Part shown: in pieces, positions 7,311 through 14,449 of the stretch
Layout: every line of letters starts with the position of its first letter
Position numbering within the stretch: the first letter of the stretch is position 1
DNA from: an uncultured Lachnospiraceae bacterium
Lineage (GTDB): Bacteria > Bacillota > Clostridia > Lachnospirales > Lachnospiraceae
Reading direction: 5' to 3'
Length of the DNA: 14,449 nt
Assembly: GCA_945827765.1 (NCBI GenBank)
Contig: CALZPS010000011.1
Location: forward strand, 1-14,449
The notes under the pieces: model-generated
The model's database searches: none
What the model was told of the DNA's origin: nothing
What the model saw: the letters and a program-made list of their open reading frames with translations, nothing else
Position numbers and translations under genes: made by a program

Positions 7311-7654
7311 AAAAGATAAAATATACTCCCGATGCAGCAGATAAGTTACGTGAATTAAAAAAGTCTATTTCACAAGAATATGGTTCAAACAGTGCAAATA
7401 AGATAGTTAAAAACATAACTGATGCAATAAGGGGACTTTGTGATTATGAGGATAAAGGCCCGGAAGTATCGAAGATGTTTGATGTAACCACTGATTACCA
7501 ATACTTATTTGTGTCTGGAAATTATGTGTTTTATCGAGTTGAAGATAAATATATTCGAATAATCAACCTTTATCGTGAAAAAGAAGATTTTATGTGGCAG
7601 TTATTCGGTATCGATAGCACTCCACAAGAAACGATTGATTATTGGAATGAATAA
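7307..7654 (+). CDS. RelE/ParE-family toxin with a TTG start
   Basis: A 115-residue protein beginning KKIKYTPDAADKLRELK, typical of the ParE/RelE fold, with the later core strands YQYLFVSGNYVFYRV and IRIINLYREKEDFMWQLFG. The closing arrangement of RIINLYREKEDF and LFG is common in ParE-like toxins. Whether it cuts ribosome-bound mRNA or poisons gyrase cannot be told. The start codon is TTG inside the antitoxin stop region (ATTGA), with GGGGG about 8 bases upstream; no ATG or GTG start lies close by. A weak start would keep toxin below antitoxin. A short GAGAG/CTCTC hairpin (7661-7677) follows but lacks a T-run. Confidence 0.85.
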   Translation: MKKIKYTPDAADKLRELKKSISQEYGSNSANKIVKNITDAIRGLCDYEDKGPEVSKMFDVTTDYQYLFVSGNYVFYRVEDKYIRIINLYREKEDFMWQLFGIDSTPQETIDYWNE

Positions 7655-7723
7655 GAACGAGAGTGTCATTCTCTCTCATACAACATAGGGCACAAAAATC
7701 TGAAGAAAGACGCAATCTCCAAT

Positions 7724-8041
7724 TTAAGATGCAGACCGGATCATAGAAACCAGTTCATCCGTAACATAAAGCTGTACTACTTCTTCTCCATCTTTCTCCC
7801 CTCAATTACTTACTGTCACACCAATCTCGACCGTTTCGTCCGCCTTGGTCTTTGGAGTAACAGTCAGGTCAGAATAGGAAAATTCCGTATAACTCTGTCC
7901 ATAGTCAAAGAGATAAAAGGGCAACTTCTCCCCCTCTACATACGGGGAAGACCCACGCACGGCAGAACCTGGCAGATATGGCATCTGATATGGGTTTTCT
8001 CCGGTTTTTGACTTACTTCCTGCATTCCCGGCATCTCCGCA
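7724..8041 (-). pseudogene. Decayed C-terminus of a GH3 beta-glucosidase
   Basis: On the minus strand the frame reads PYLPGSAV, then LPFYLFDYGQSYTEFSYSDL (about 7840-7985), matching the GH3 sequence before the C-terminal fibronectin-like domain (usual form YPFGYGLSYTTFEYSDL). It then runs VEIGVTVSN, an in-frame TGA at 7802-7804, and GEKDGEEVVQLYVTDELVS, which is the conserved VxNTGxxxGxEVVQLYV motif with the stop in place of the threonine. The frame ends at 7724. The catalytic domains are absent and the upstream frame breaks near 8041-8065. It is therefore a non-functional 3' remnant. Homology is from recalled GH3 motifs. Confidence 0.8.
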
Positions 8042-8237
8042 TATGCATTCGTGAAATTTCTTTCATATGCTGATTCCAGCCAGTCTTTACGCTCGGAAGG
8101 CTGCTCCATAAGCCCCAGTTTAAGCTTTTTTATCATTTCTCCCAGACTGACTTCTGATTTTGCGGCACTTGTATCCTTTTTGAATTTTTCAGGTTCATCC
8201 TTCACAATTTCCTTTACAAGCAAAAATCGCAGCAGGC
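8042..8237 (-). pseudogene. Unrecognised gene remnant upstream of the GH3 fragment
   Basis: One minus-strand frame is open through this stretch and looks like real protein, with LLRFLLVKEIVKDEPEKF followed by a charged region and EMIKKLKLGLMEQ, then WLESAYERNFTNAYAEMPGM. The first part resembles the loop after helix 6 of a sugar transporter, but this is weak. It has no start codon of its own: open sequence upstream belongs to the 125-bp repeat beginning exactly at 8238. It is out of frame with the GH3 fragment. I cannot name the parent gene. Confidence 0.4.
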
Positions 8238-8362
8238 CAAGCACGCTCATCTCGATTCCGCTTCGCTTCATCTCGATATCCGTGCGGCGCACTTTTTTCT
8301 GCTCCAAGCCTTGCTCATTCGGATTCCGCCTGCCGGCTGCATCCTCATTTACGGCTCGCGCC
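8238..8362. repeat. 125-bp direct repeat, copy 1
   Basis: Identical base for base to 8372-8496 by eye, with a 9-base spacer and a 134-base period. It contains GTGC-GGC-GCAC and CCGGC-type small palindromes and is more GC-rich than the pseudogene beside it. Its left edge abuts the gene remnant. It encodes open reading frames in several frames, but since 134 is not a multiple of 3 the frame changes between copies, so these are probably not genes. Confidence 0.9.
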
Positions 8363-8371
8363 TCCTTCGCA

Positions 8372-8496
8372 CAAGCACGCTCATCTCGATTCCGCTTCGC
8401 TTCATCTCGATATCCGTGCGGCGCACTTTTTTCTGCTCCAAGCCTTGCTCATTCGGATTCCGCCTGCCGGCTGCATCCTCATTTACGGCTCGCGCC
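8372..8496. repeat. 125-bp direct repeat, copy 2
   Basis: Second identical copy, ending 4 bases before the terminator of the tsf operon. Perfect identity implies a recent duplication or gene conversion. The 10-mer GCTCCAAGCC inside each copy (8301-8310, 8435-8444) also occurs inverted at 8569-8578, just past the terminator. Confidence 0.9.
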
Positions 8497-8500
8497 GTAT

Positions 8501-8564
8501 ATAAACAAAAAGAAAAAGATTCGCCTGAGAGCAAGCTCTCGCGAATCTTTTTCTTTTTGTTTAT
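8501..8564 (-). terminator. Strong terminator after tsf, possibly bidirectional
   Basis: Perfect 24-bp arms (8501-8524 and 8541-8564) enclose an inner GAGAGC-AA-GCTCTC stem. Read on the minus strand, the GC-rich part GATTCGC/GCGAATC is followed by TTTTTCTTTTTG, a classic intrinsic terminator 20 bases after the tsf stop. Because the A-rich side mirrors the T-rich side, it can also stop plus-strand transcription. Confidence 0.92.
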
Positions 8565-8584
8565 GCATGGCTTGGAGCTAACGC

Positions 8585-9517
8585 TCACATTCCTGCCTGG
8601 GCAGCGACTTCTGCTGCGAAGTCGTCAACTTTCTTTTCCAGTCCTTCACCTGTCTCGAAACGGATAAATCTCTTAACAGTTACATTTGCACCGTTTTCTT
8701 TTGCCACTTTCTCAACATACTGAGCAACAGACATATCGCTGTCCTGTACATATGCCTGATCCAACAGACAGATTTCTTTCATCTCTTTGTTCAGACGACC
8801 GATTACCATCTTCTCGATAATGTTGTCCGGCTTTGGTTTTTTGCTCTCTGCATTCTCCTTCAGAGCAACAGACATCTGAATCTCTTTCTCGTGATCCATG
8901 TATTCCTGCGGAATCTCATCGCGGGATACATATTTCGGAGACATAGCTGCTACCTGCATTGCAACATTTCTCAGACAGGTCTTAATCTCATCGTTGATCA
9001 CATCGGTATCAGCCTCCAGAAGGATACCGATACGTCCGCCGCCGTGGATGTAAGAAACCACACATCCATCTGTTTCCACTTTCTCAAATCTTCTGATATT
9101 CAGATTTTCACCGATAACTGCAATTTTTGCTACCAAAGCATCTTTTACGGTCATGGACTCGTCCTCTGCCCATGGCTCTGCCATAAATGCGTCCATATCA
9201 GCCGCATTGCTGTTCAATGCCTGATTCGCAACTGCTGCTACATATTCCTGGAACGTCTCGTTCTTTGCCACAAAATCTGTCTCAGAGTTCACTTCTACGA
9301 TAGAAGCTGCCTTGTCATCTTTTACAACTGTCATAACAAGACCTTCTGCCGCAATTCTTCCGGCTTTCTTCTCAGCCTTTGCCTGACCGTTCTTTCTCAG
9401 GTATTCGATAGCTGCATCCATATCACCATTGGTCTCGCTCAGAGCCTTCTTGCAGTCCATCATGCCTGCGCCTGTCATTTCTCTCAATTCTTTTACCATG
9501 CTTGCTGTGATTGCCAT
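8585..9517 (-). CDS. tsf: Translation elongation factor Ts
   Basis: A 310-residue EF-Ts, the guanine nucleotide exchange factor that reloads EF-Tu with GTP in the cytoplasm. The N-terminal UBA-like domain (VKELREMTGAGMMDCKKAL, residues 8-26) and the exchange motif SETDFVAKN (T80-D81-F82) are intact, followed by the two core subdomains, with GGGRIGILLE and YVEKVAKENG in the C-terminal part. Length is normal for Clostridia. The start ATG has GGAGG about 9 bases upstream. It is the second gene after rpsB, the usual pairing. The downstream pyrH and frr genes often found next in bacteria are absent here; a terminator follows instead. Confidence 0.97.
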   Translation of the reverse strand: MAITASMVKELREMTGAGMMDCKKALSETNGDMDAAIEYLRKNGQAKAEKKAGRIAAEGLVMTVVKDDKAASIVEVNSETDFVAKNETFQEYVAAVANQALNSNAADMDAFMAEPWAEDESMTVKDALVAKIAVIGENLNIRRFEKVETDGCVVSYIHGGGRIGILLEADTDVINDEIKTCLRNVAMQVAAMSPKYVSRDEIPQEYMDHEKEIQMSVALKENAESKKPKPDNIIEKMVIGRLNKEMKEICLLDQAYVQDSDMSVAQYVEKVAKENGANVTVKRFIRFETGEGLEKKVDDFAAEVAAQAGM

Positions 9518-9554
9518 GATTTGTTTCCTCCAATTATGATATCACCCTTTTTTC

Positions 9555-9583
9555 GTGTCGGATTCCGCTTTGAAATCCGGCAC
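9555..9583 (-). other. Intercistronic hairpin between rpsB and tsf
   Basis: GTGCCGGATT pairs with AATCCGACAC (one C-A mismatch) in the 85-base gap. Read on the minus strand it is followed by GAAAAAAG, not a T-run, so it is unlikely to terminate. It may stabilise or process the rpsB-tsf transcript or adjust the ratio of the two products. Confidence 0.5.
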
Positions 9584-9602
9584 AAAATAAGAGATGTGAT
9601 CT

Positions 9603-10346
9603 TTACTCTTCTACAGCCTCGACTTCCTCTGCTGCCTCTTCCTCATAATATGTCTCTTCTGCTGCACCCTGATTTGCCTCAATTACAGCATCTGCCATCT
9701 TAGAAACAATCAGTTTTACTGCTCTGATTGCATCATCATTACCCGGAATAACATAATCCAGTTCCTCCGGATCGCAGTTGGTGTCACAGATACCAATCAA
9801 CGGAATGCCCAGTGTATGTGCTTCCTGTACACAGATTCTTTCCTTCTTCGGGTCTACGATAAAGATAGCATCAGGGATTCTCTTCATTTCCTTGATACCG
9901 CCAAGGTTCTTCTCCAGTTTCTCCCACTCTTTCTTCAGCCCGATAACTTCTTTCTTCGGCAATACATCGAATGTTCCGTCTTCAGACATTCTCTCAATGT
10001 CTTTCAGTCTCTGGATACGGCTCTGGATAGTCTTGAAGTTGGTCAGCATACCTCCCAGCCATCTCTCATTTACGTAGAACATACCACAGCGCTCTGCCTC
10101 TGTGCGGATTGCATCCTGTGCCTGTTTTTTTGTTCCCACAAAAAGAATGGTGCCTCCCTGAGATGCAATGTCTGCCACTGCTGCATATGCATCGTCTACC
10201 ATACCTACGGATTTCTGCAGGTCAATGATATAGATACCATTTCTCTCTGTGTAGATGTACGGAGCCATCTTAGGGTTCCATCTTCTTGTCTGATGTCCAA
10301 AGTGAACACCTGCTTCCAAAAGCTGTTTCATTGAAATAACGCTCAT
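9603..10346 (-). CDS. rpsB: 30S ribosomal protein S2
   Basis: A 247-residue S2 protein beginning [19 protein letters not shown], the conserved N-terminus, then [44 protein letters not shown] and [24 protein letters not shown] motifs. The acidic C-terminal tail ([15 protein letters not shown]) is typical of Lachnospiraceae-like S2. It joins the 30S subunit and helps recruit S1-like function. Start: the ATG at 10344-10346 has GGAGGAAAG just upstream; the frame opens further up to 10463 but that part lies in the untranslated leader. First gene of the rpsB-tsf operon. Confidence 0.97.
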   Translation of the reverse strand: MSVISMKQLLEAGVHFGHQTRRWNPKMAPYIYTERNGIYIIDLQKSVGMVDDAYAAVADIASQGGTILFVGTKKQAQDAIRTEAERCGMFYVNERWLGGMLTNFKTIQSRIQRLKDIERMSEDGTFDVLPKKEVIGLKKEWEKLEKNLGGIKEMKRIPDAIFIVDPKKERICVQEAHTLGIPLIGICDTNCDPEELDYVIPGNDDAIRAVKLIVSKMADAVIEANQGAAEETYYEEEAAEEVEAVEE

Positions 10347-10377
10347 GTTTCTTTCCTCCATTTGGTTTTTTGTCTTC

Positions 10378-10447
10378 CGTATGCTTATCTTTACCTTGAG
10401 ACCCTGCCTTTTTACGGCTTTGGCACCGTCAAGGATATCCGCATACG
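10378..10447 (-). ncRNA. Structured rpsB leader, candidate autoregulatory RNA
   Basis: The transcript between promoter and start codon (about 115 bases) can fold with an outer stem CGTATGC (10441-10447) with GCATACG (10378-10384), a middle stem CCTTGA (10429-10434) with TCAAGG (10394-10399), and an inner ACGG/CCGT hairpin (10414-10429). Many ribosomal protein operons are controlled by such leaders binding their own product. Binding of S2 is an inference; I do not recognise this as a named leader family. Confidence 0.5.
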
Positions 10448-10467
10448 TGTTTTTTTGCAACATTCAT

Positions 10468-10496
10468 AGTTTAGCATAGAACAGGCCGGAATGCAA
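10468..10496 (-). promoter_or_regulatory. Promoter of the rpsB-tsf operon
   Basis: On the minus strand: -35 TTGCAT (10491-10496), a 17-base spacer, and -10 TAAACT (10468-10473) with an extended TG just upstream (TGC-TAAACT). It is well placed to start a transcript near 10461, about 115 bases before the rpsB start. Confidence 0.75.
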
Positions 10497-10511
10497 GGAC
10501 TTTTTATGGTT

Positions 10512-10612
10512 ACTTCAGCCGGTGCTTCAGCCGGCGTTACTTCAACTCAGTCACTTCAGCTCACTTCGACTCATTTGTAACTTCGTCTCATTTATGAATT
10601 TCGATTCATGAC
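10512..10612. repeat. Degenerate short tandem repeats between recJ and the rpsB promoter
   Basis: The unit CTTCA or CTTCG recurs at 10513, 10525, 10540, 10554, 10564 and 10581 (spacing 10-17), usually as ACTTCAGC or ACTTCGnCTCA, fading into TTTCGATTCATG. No open frame of useful length and no terminator T-run accompanies it. It fills most of the recJ-rpsB gap. Confidence 0.6.
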
Positions 10613-10652
10613 GGTTCATTCCCTGATGAAATACGGAATATTACATTTTCTC

Positions 10653-12419
10653 TCACTCCTGCGCTCTATAATTGACTATCGTCATCTGCAATGTTTTCTC
10701 CCCACGGAACTCATTGACCGACGGATAATAAGTAAAGGACATCCTTCGTGAATGTTCTATCGTATACAAACATTCCTGCACTTCTCCGAAATAGATTGCC
10801 TCCATGCGGTTTCCGTTTTCATCCTGCACTTGAAATTTCAGCACATTATGATTTTTCCCGATAATACGCGGCGCAATCACCCTCAGGTTTCGCTCCGCGA
10901 ATAAAGGTTTTTGATTTCCTTTGCCAAACGGCTCAAGCCTTTTCAATTCCTCCACCAGTTCTTCGGTAATATAAGGAATCGGCAGCGGCATATCAATTGA
11001 AACTTTCGGTATCAAATCATCCTCGCTCAATTGTGCCAGTTCATTGATTTGTTTCCGGAATCGGGCAACATTTGTACTCGGCAAAGACAATCCTGCTGCC
11101 AGTTTATGCCCGCCGAACTTCGTAAATAGTTGCCGGCACTTGCTCATTTCCTCAAACATATGGTAACCTTCAATGGAACGTCCCGAGCCTTTTACCCCAT
11201 CTTCCGCCTGCGTCAGTATAAATGTCGGGCGATAGTATCTTTCACGAATACGCCCGGCAATAATACCGGCAATGCTCTCATGACAGTCCGGGAGATACAC
11301 AACCAGCACTTTATCCTCTTTTAGCGACGTCTGTTCAATTTGCAGGACTGCCTGCTCTACTCCTTTTTCAGTCATTTCCTTGCGACTGTCATTGAGGGCT
11401 TTCAAATCCTCCGCCAGCATCACTGCCTCACGTCTGGTTTTCGCATTCAACAGCTCCAACGCACGTTTTGCCGTATCCAGACGCCCACCGGCATTAATGC
11501 ACGGTCCGATGATAAACCCGACATGATATGCGCTCAGTTGTTCCACCGGCACCCCCGTGCATTCCATCAATGCTTTCAGTCCTTGATTCCCGGTTCTTTT
11601 GAGCATTTCCAAGCCCTGCTTTACAAAAATACGGTTCTCGCCAATCAAATCCATGACATCGCCAATCGTGGCAAGTGCCACATTTTCCATCAGATAATCA
11701 ATATCATCCACGTCACGCTGCATCACTTCATAAAGTGCCTCCACCAGTTTATAGGCAACTGCGGCACCGCACAATCCCTTAAACGGATACTCACAGTCTG
11801 CCCGGTGCGGATCCACCACCGCATCTGCAGGCGGCAGCAAATACCTTCTCTCGATGGTTCCCCCCTCTCCGCGCTCACTTGTATCGCCTATTCCGTCAAC
11901 ATATTCCTCCGTATACGGCACTTCATGATGATCGGTTACAACAATCGTCATTCCCTGCGCCTTGCCGTACGCGATTTCTTCCACTGCAGCAATTCCGTTA
12001 TCACAGGTAATAATGGTATCGATTCCTTCATCCAATGCCCGGTCAATCAGCATCCGGTTCAGTCCATAACCGTCCTTCATACGGTCAGGAATGTCGGTAT
12101 CCACATCAGCTCCCAATTTGGCCAGTCCCTCTTGCAAAATATAAGTTGCATTCACTCCGTCAATATCATAATCACCGATGATACGGATGGCTGATCCCTC
12201 CCGAATTTTTTCCGCAATGATTTCCACTGCTACATCCATATCTTTCATCAGCATTCCGTCATAAAGGTCAGCAATCGTTCCATTCAAATAAAACTCAATC
12301 TCTTCTTCCGTAATGACGTCCCGATTCCGCATCAGTCTCGCCAAAATCGGAGAAATATGATATTTTCGGGAAATTGCCTGAAAGTCAGCTTTCTTCATCG
12401 TAACGAACCATTTCTCCAT
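10653..12419 (-). CDS. recJ: Single-stranded-DNA-specific exonuclease RecJ
   Basis: A 588-residue DHH-family 5'-3' single-strand exonuclease of recombination and mismatch repair, acting with metal ions. Motifs: DYDIDG at residues 83-88 (motif I, usually DYDVDG), CDNG at 139-142, the DHH signature at 163-165 (VVTDHHEVP), DAVVDPHR further on, then the DHHA1 part with INAGGRLDTAKRA and GSGRSI plus FGGHKLAAGLSL, and a C-terminal OB-type domain (NHNVLKFQVQ). All key residues are present and the length fits the clostridial form. The ATG at 12417-12419 is chosen because AGGAGG lies 9 bases upstream; the frame opens 9 codons earlier. It follows secDF, a common order in Firmicutes. Confidence 0.95.
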   Translation of the reverse strand: MEKWFVTMKKADFQAISRKYHISPILARLMRNRDVITEEEIEFYLNGTIADLYDGMLMKDMDVAVEIIAEKIREGSAIRIIGDYDIDGVNATYILQEGLAKLGADVDTDIPDRMKDGYGLNRMLIDRALDEGIDTIITCDNGIAAVEEIAYGKAQGMTIVVTDHHEVPYTEEYVDGIGDTSERGEGGTIERRYLLPPADAVVDPHRADCEYPFKGLCGAAVAYKLVEALYEVMQRDVDDIDYLMENVALATIGDVMDLIGENRIFVKQGLEMLKRTGNQGLKALMECTGVPVEQLSAYHVGFIIGPCINAGGRLDTAKRALELLNAKTRREAVMLAEDLKALNDSRKEMTEKGVEQAVLQIEQTSLKEDKVLVVYLPDCHESIAGIIAGRIRERYYRPTFILTQAEDGVKGSGRSIEGYHMFEEMSKCRQLFTKFGGHKLAAGLSLPSTNVARFRKQINELAQLSEDDLIPKVSIDMPLPIPYITEELVEELKRLEPFGKGNQKPLFAERNLRVIAPRIIGKNHNVLKFQVQDENGNRMEAIYFGEVQECLYTIEHSRRMSFTYYPSVNEFRGEKTLQMTIVNYRAQE

Positions 12420-12494
12420 GTGCTGTTTCCTCCTCATATGTACCAAATCCTGCTGTGAATGATACCTTCCTGATATAATGTCTTTTTTTCAGAA

Positions 12495-12525
12495 AAGGGC
12501 AGGACTCCAAGCCTGTCCTGCCCTT
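12495..12525 (-). terminator. Terminator between secDF and recJ
   Basis: An 11-bp perfect stem AAGGGCAGGAC/GTCCTGCCCTT with a 9-base loop lies 24 bases after the secDF stop and is followed on the minus strand by TTTTCT. The T-run is short, so some read-through into recJ is plausible. The loop AGGCTTGGA shares a 9-mer with the 125-bp repeats. Confidence 0.8.
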
Positions 12526-12548
12526 ACTATCACATCTCTTCAATACTT

Positions 12549-14449
12549 TTATTTTTTCTTATTCCCCGCTTTTGCCTCAATGGCTTTCCCTTCGCTCTCT
12601 TCCGATTTCTGCTCACGCCGCTTCATTACATACCACAAAGCACTCGTTATACATACAGATGAGAATGCTCCGCAAATGATGCCGACCATCAACGGAAGGG
12701 CAAATTCTTTGATAGAACTTACACCCAGCACATAGAGCACAGCCACCATCACAAATGTGGTGAAAGAAGTATAAATACTACGTGTCAACGTTCTGGTAAT
12801 ACTTCTGTTAACCAGTTCATTCAGACCCTCGTTCTTTTTCTTTGTCTTAAGTTCCTCACGAATACGGTCAAAGATGACAATCGTTGCGTTAATCGAATAT
12901 CCGACAATCGTCAGCATGCACGCGATAAAGGTATTTCCCACGGATACTCTTGCCACCGCATAAAAACCGAGCACAACTAATACATCATGTAAAAGTGCCA
13001 GTACTGCACTGGTTGCAAAGCGTATGTCTTTGAACCGGAACCAGATGTAAAGCAGGATACAAATGGTGGACACAAGCACGGCGATGATGGCATCACTGCG
13101 CATCTCTGCACTGACTGTCGAGCTGATATTTTCCGTCTCAATTGTCGTCTCGTCCACGCCAAACTGCTCGCTCATAATCTGATTGAACGTTTCACGCTCA
13201 TCCACATCCAGTGTCCTCGTCTTGAAAGTCACCTGATTGGTTCCCTCAATCTTCTGCACCTGTACATTCTTGTCTCCGGTTGCCTCTTCAATCAATGGAA
13301 TAATCTGATCATCAATTTCATCCAAAGAATACTCTTTATCAAATGTCACGTTGGATGCAGTACCGCCGACGAAATCCAGACTATAATTGAACGCATTCCG
13401 TCCGCTTACACTGTTGATACCCATAAATAAAAATCCGATGAGAATCAAAGTTGCTGAAATTCCAAAGAATATCTTTCTTCTCTCTATAAAATGAATCGGT
13501 GTGCGCTCCGGTTTCGGACGTCCGTATAATTTTGAATTTTTTAAACCGACTGCGTAGAACGCGTAAATGATAAGTCTGGTAACCACAAGTGCTGTAAACA
13601 TGGATACCACGATACCTAACATCAATGTCTGCGCAAATCCCTTGACAGTACCGCTTCCCAAAGCCCACAGTATAACCGCTGCAATAAAGGTTGTAATATT
13701 GCCGTCCACAATTGCAGACATCGCCTTCTTAAATCCGATGTCAAGTGCCGACTTCACGGATTTTCCAGCGGTCAATTCCTCTCTCACACGTGCAAAAATG
13801 ATGACATTTGCATCCACTGCCATACCAATGCCGAGAATGATACCTGCGATACCCGGCAGGGTCAGTGTCAGATCAAATGCGTTGAGGGCAAGCAACATGA
13901 TTCCGATATAAGCCAACAATGCGATACTCGATGCAAATCCCGGCAGCAAATAAACAATACACATAAACACAAATACAATTGCCAGACCAATGGCGCCTGC
14001 AATCAAACTGGTACGGATTGCATCCTGCCCAAGCTGCGCTCCTACTACCTTAGAACGAATCTCTTCCAATTCCACGCTCAGACCACCGATACGGATGGTA
14101 GATGCCAGCTGACTCGCATCCTCATAGGTCATGTTAGCACCTGAAATCTCAGCTCGTCCATCTTCAATCACAGAATTAACGCTTGGCACACTGATGAATT
14201 CGCCGTCATAATAGATACCGATACTCTCTGAACCGGCTGCTTTTTTTGTTGCCTCTGCAAATTTTGTCGTTCCTTCCTCATTCAGTTCCAGACTCACGAC
14301 ATTCTCGGCAGCTCCGGTCGAAGACGACTGTCTGCTCTCTGCGGATGCTGTCTTAATATCAGCTCCTGTCAGTACAATAGCGCCGTTTCCTTCCAGTTCT
14401 TCCAAAGTCTTGTTTAACTCATAGTATCCGGTCGTGGAAGAATACAAAT
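12549..14449 (-). CDS. secDF: Fused protein translocase subunit SecDF, 5' end beyond the window
   Basis: 632 residues of a SecD-SecF fusion are present; the first helix and part of the SecD extracytoplasmic domain lie beyond the right edge, so no start codon is seen. The SecD half shows the end of its external domain (GISGANMTYEDASQLASTIR-type region), then a membrane domain with LPGIAGIILGIGMAVDANVIIF, where D212 of the visible part is the family's conserved aspartate. The SecF half begins near residue 325 (RRKIFFGISATLILIG), has FNYSLDFVGGT, an external domain and GYSINATIVIFDRIREEL. It uses the proton motive force to help the Sec translocon pull proteins outward. The lysine-rich tail is cytoplasmic. 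Fusion is common in Firmicutes. Confidence 0.96.
   Translation of the reverse strand, partial: LYSSTTGYYELNKTLEELEGNGAIVLTGADIKTASAESRQSSSTGAAENVVSLELNEEGTTKFAEATKKAAGSESIGIYYDGEFISVPSVNSVIEDGRAEISGANMTYEDASQLASTIRIGGLSVELEEIRSKVVGAQLGQDAIRTSLIAGAIGLAIVFVFMCIVYLLPGFASSIALLAYIGIMLLALNAFDLTLTLPGIAGIILGIGMAVDANVIIFARVREELTAGKSVKSALDIGFKKAMSAIVDGNITTFIAAVILWALGSGTVKGFAQTLMLGIVVSMFTALVVTRLIIYAFYAVGLKNSKLYGRPKPERTPIHFIERRKIFFGISATLILIGFLFMGINSVSGRNAFNYSLDFVGGTASNVTFDKEYSLDEIDDQIIPLIEEATGDKNVQVQKIEGTNQVTFKTRTLDVDERETFNQIMSEQFGVDETTIETENISSTVSAEMRSDAIIAVLVSTICILLYIWFRFKDIRFATSAVLALLHDVLVVLGFYAVARVSVGNTFIACMLTIVGYSINATIVIFDRIREELKTKKKNEGLNELVNRSITRTLTRSIYTSFTTFVMVAVLYVLGVSSIKEFALPLMVGIICGAFSSVCITSALWYVMKRREQKSEESEGKAIEAKAGNKKK

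Noticed and set aside
8349..8588. 79-codon minus-strand frame through the repeat and terminator
   Set aside because: It is made of the terminator hairpin and repeat copy 2; the frame is not kept in the other copy and there is no ribosome binding site.
8051..8667. Plus-strand frames of 118 and 176 codons across the repeats
   Set aside because: Serine/arginine-rich translations of repeated DNA, crossing the terminator and the 3' end of tsf; shadows.
8891..9703. Long plus-strand frame opposite tsf and rpsB
   Set aside because: Antisense shadow of two intact core genes, cysteine/histidine-rich composition typical of such shadows.
10510..10585. Short plus-strand frame over the ACTTCA repeats as a peptide gene
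   Set aside because: Only about 24 codons, no ribosome binding site, composed entirely of the repeat.
11340..12194. 284-codon plus-strand frame opposite recJ
   Set aside because: Antisense shadow of an intact recJ with all catalytic motifs.

Overview
The window looks like one end of a draft contig from a member of the Bacillota, class Clostridia, most likely a gut Lachnospiraceae. This is inferred from the fused SecDF next to RecJ, the Bce-type antimicrobial-peptide module, the strong GGAGG ribosome binding sites and the mid-range base composition broken by AT-rich islands. No rRNA or tRNA gene and no CRISPR array was seen. The first 45 bases are not genomic: they match the Illumina Nextera P7 side, including an i7 index.

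Left end (1-1127): a DUF1016/YhcG-type gene on the minus strand, cut off by the adapter. Its 5' end is split by a 196-bp, highly palindromic, MITE-like element (575-770) with 18-bp imperfect terminal inverted repeats and flanking TAATA repeats. Removing the element plus one TAATA joins a short upstream reading frame, which has a good ribosome binding site, in frame to the rest of the gene. A Bce-type promoter region follows.

Resistance operon (1128-5753, plus strand): an ABC ATPase, a large 10-helix permease, an OmpR-type response regulator and an intramembrane-sensing histidine kinase, in tight succession. By family these form a detoxification and sensing module for cell-wall-active peptides. 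The ATPase has an unusual Walker A motif. A Gfo/Idh/MocA oxidoreductase (5789-6778) follows after 35 bases.

Middle (6779-8500): an AT-rich RelB/DinJ-RelE/ParE type toxin-antitoxin pair with its own promoter, then decayed minus-strand remnants including the C-terminus of a GH3 beta-glucosidase, then two identical 125-bp direct repeats.

Right half (8501-14449, all minus strand): core housekeeping genes. In transcription order they are secDF (runs off the right edge), a terminator, recJ, a promoter with a structured leader, rpsB, tsf and a strong terminator. SecDF acts in protein export, RecJ in DNA repair, and S2 and EF-Ts in translation.

I found no clearly new multi-gene system. The most interesting items are the structured insertion element inside the DUF1016 gene, the structured rpsB leader, the tandem 125-bp repeat and the aberrant Walker A motif.
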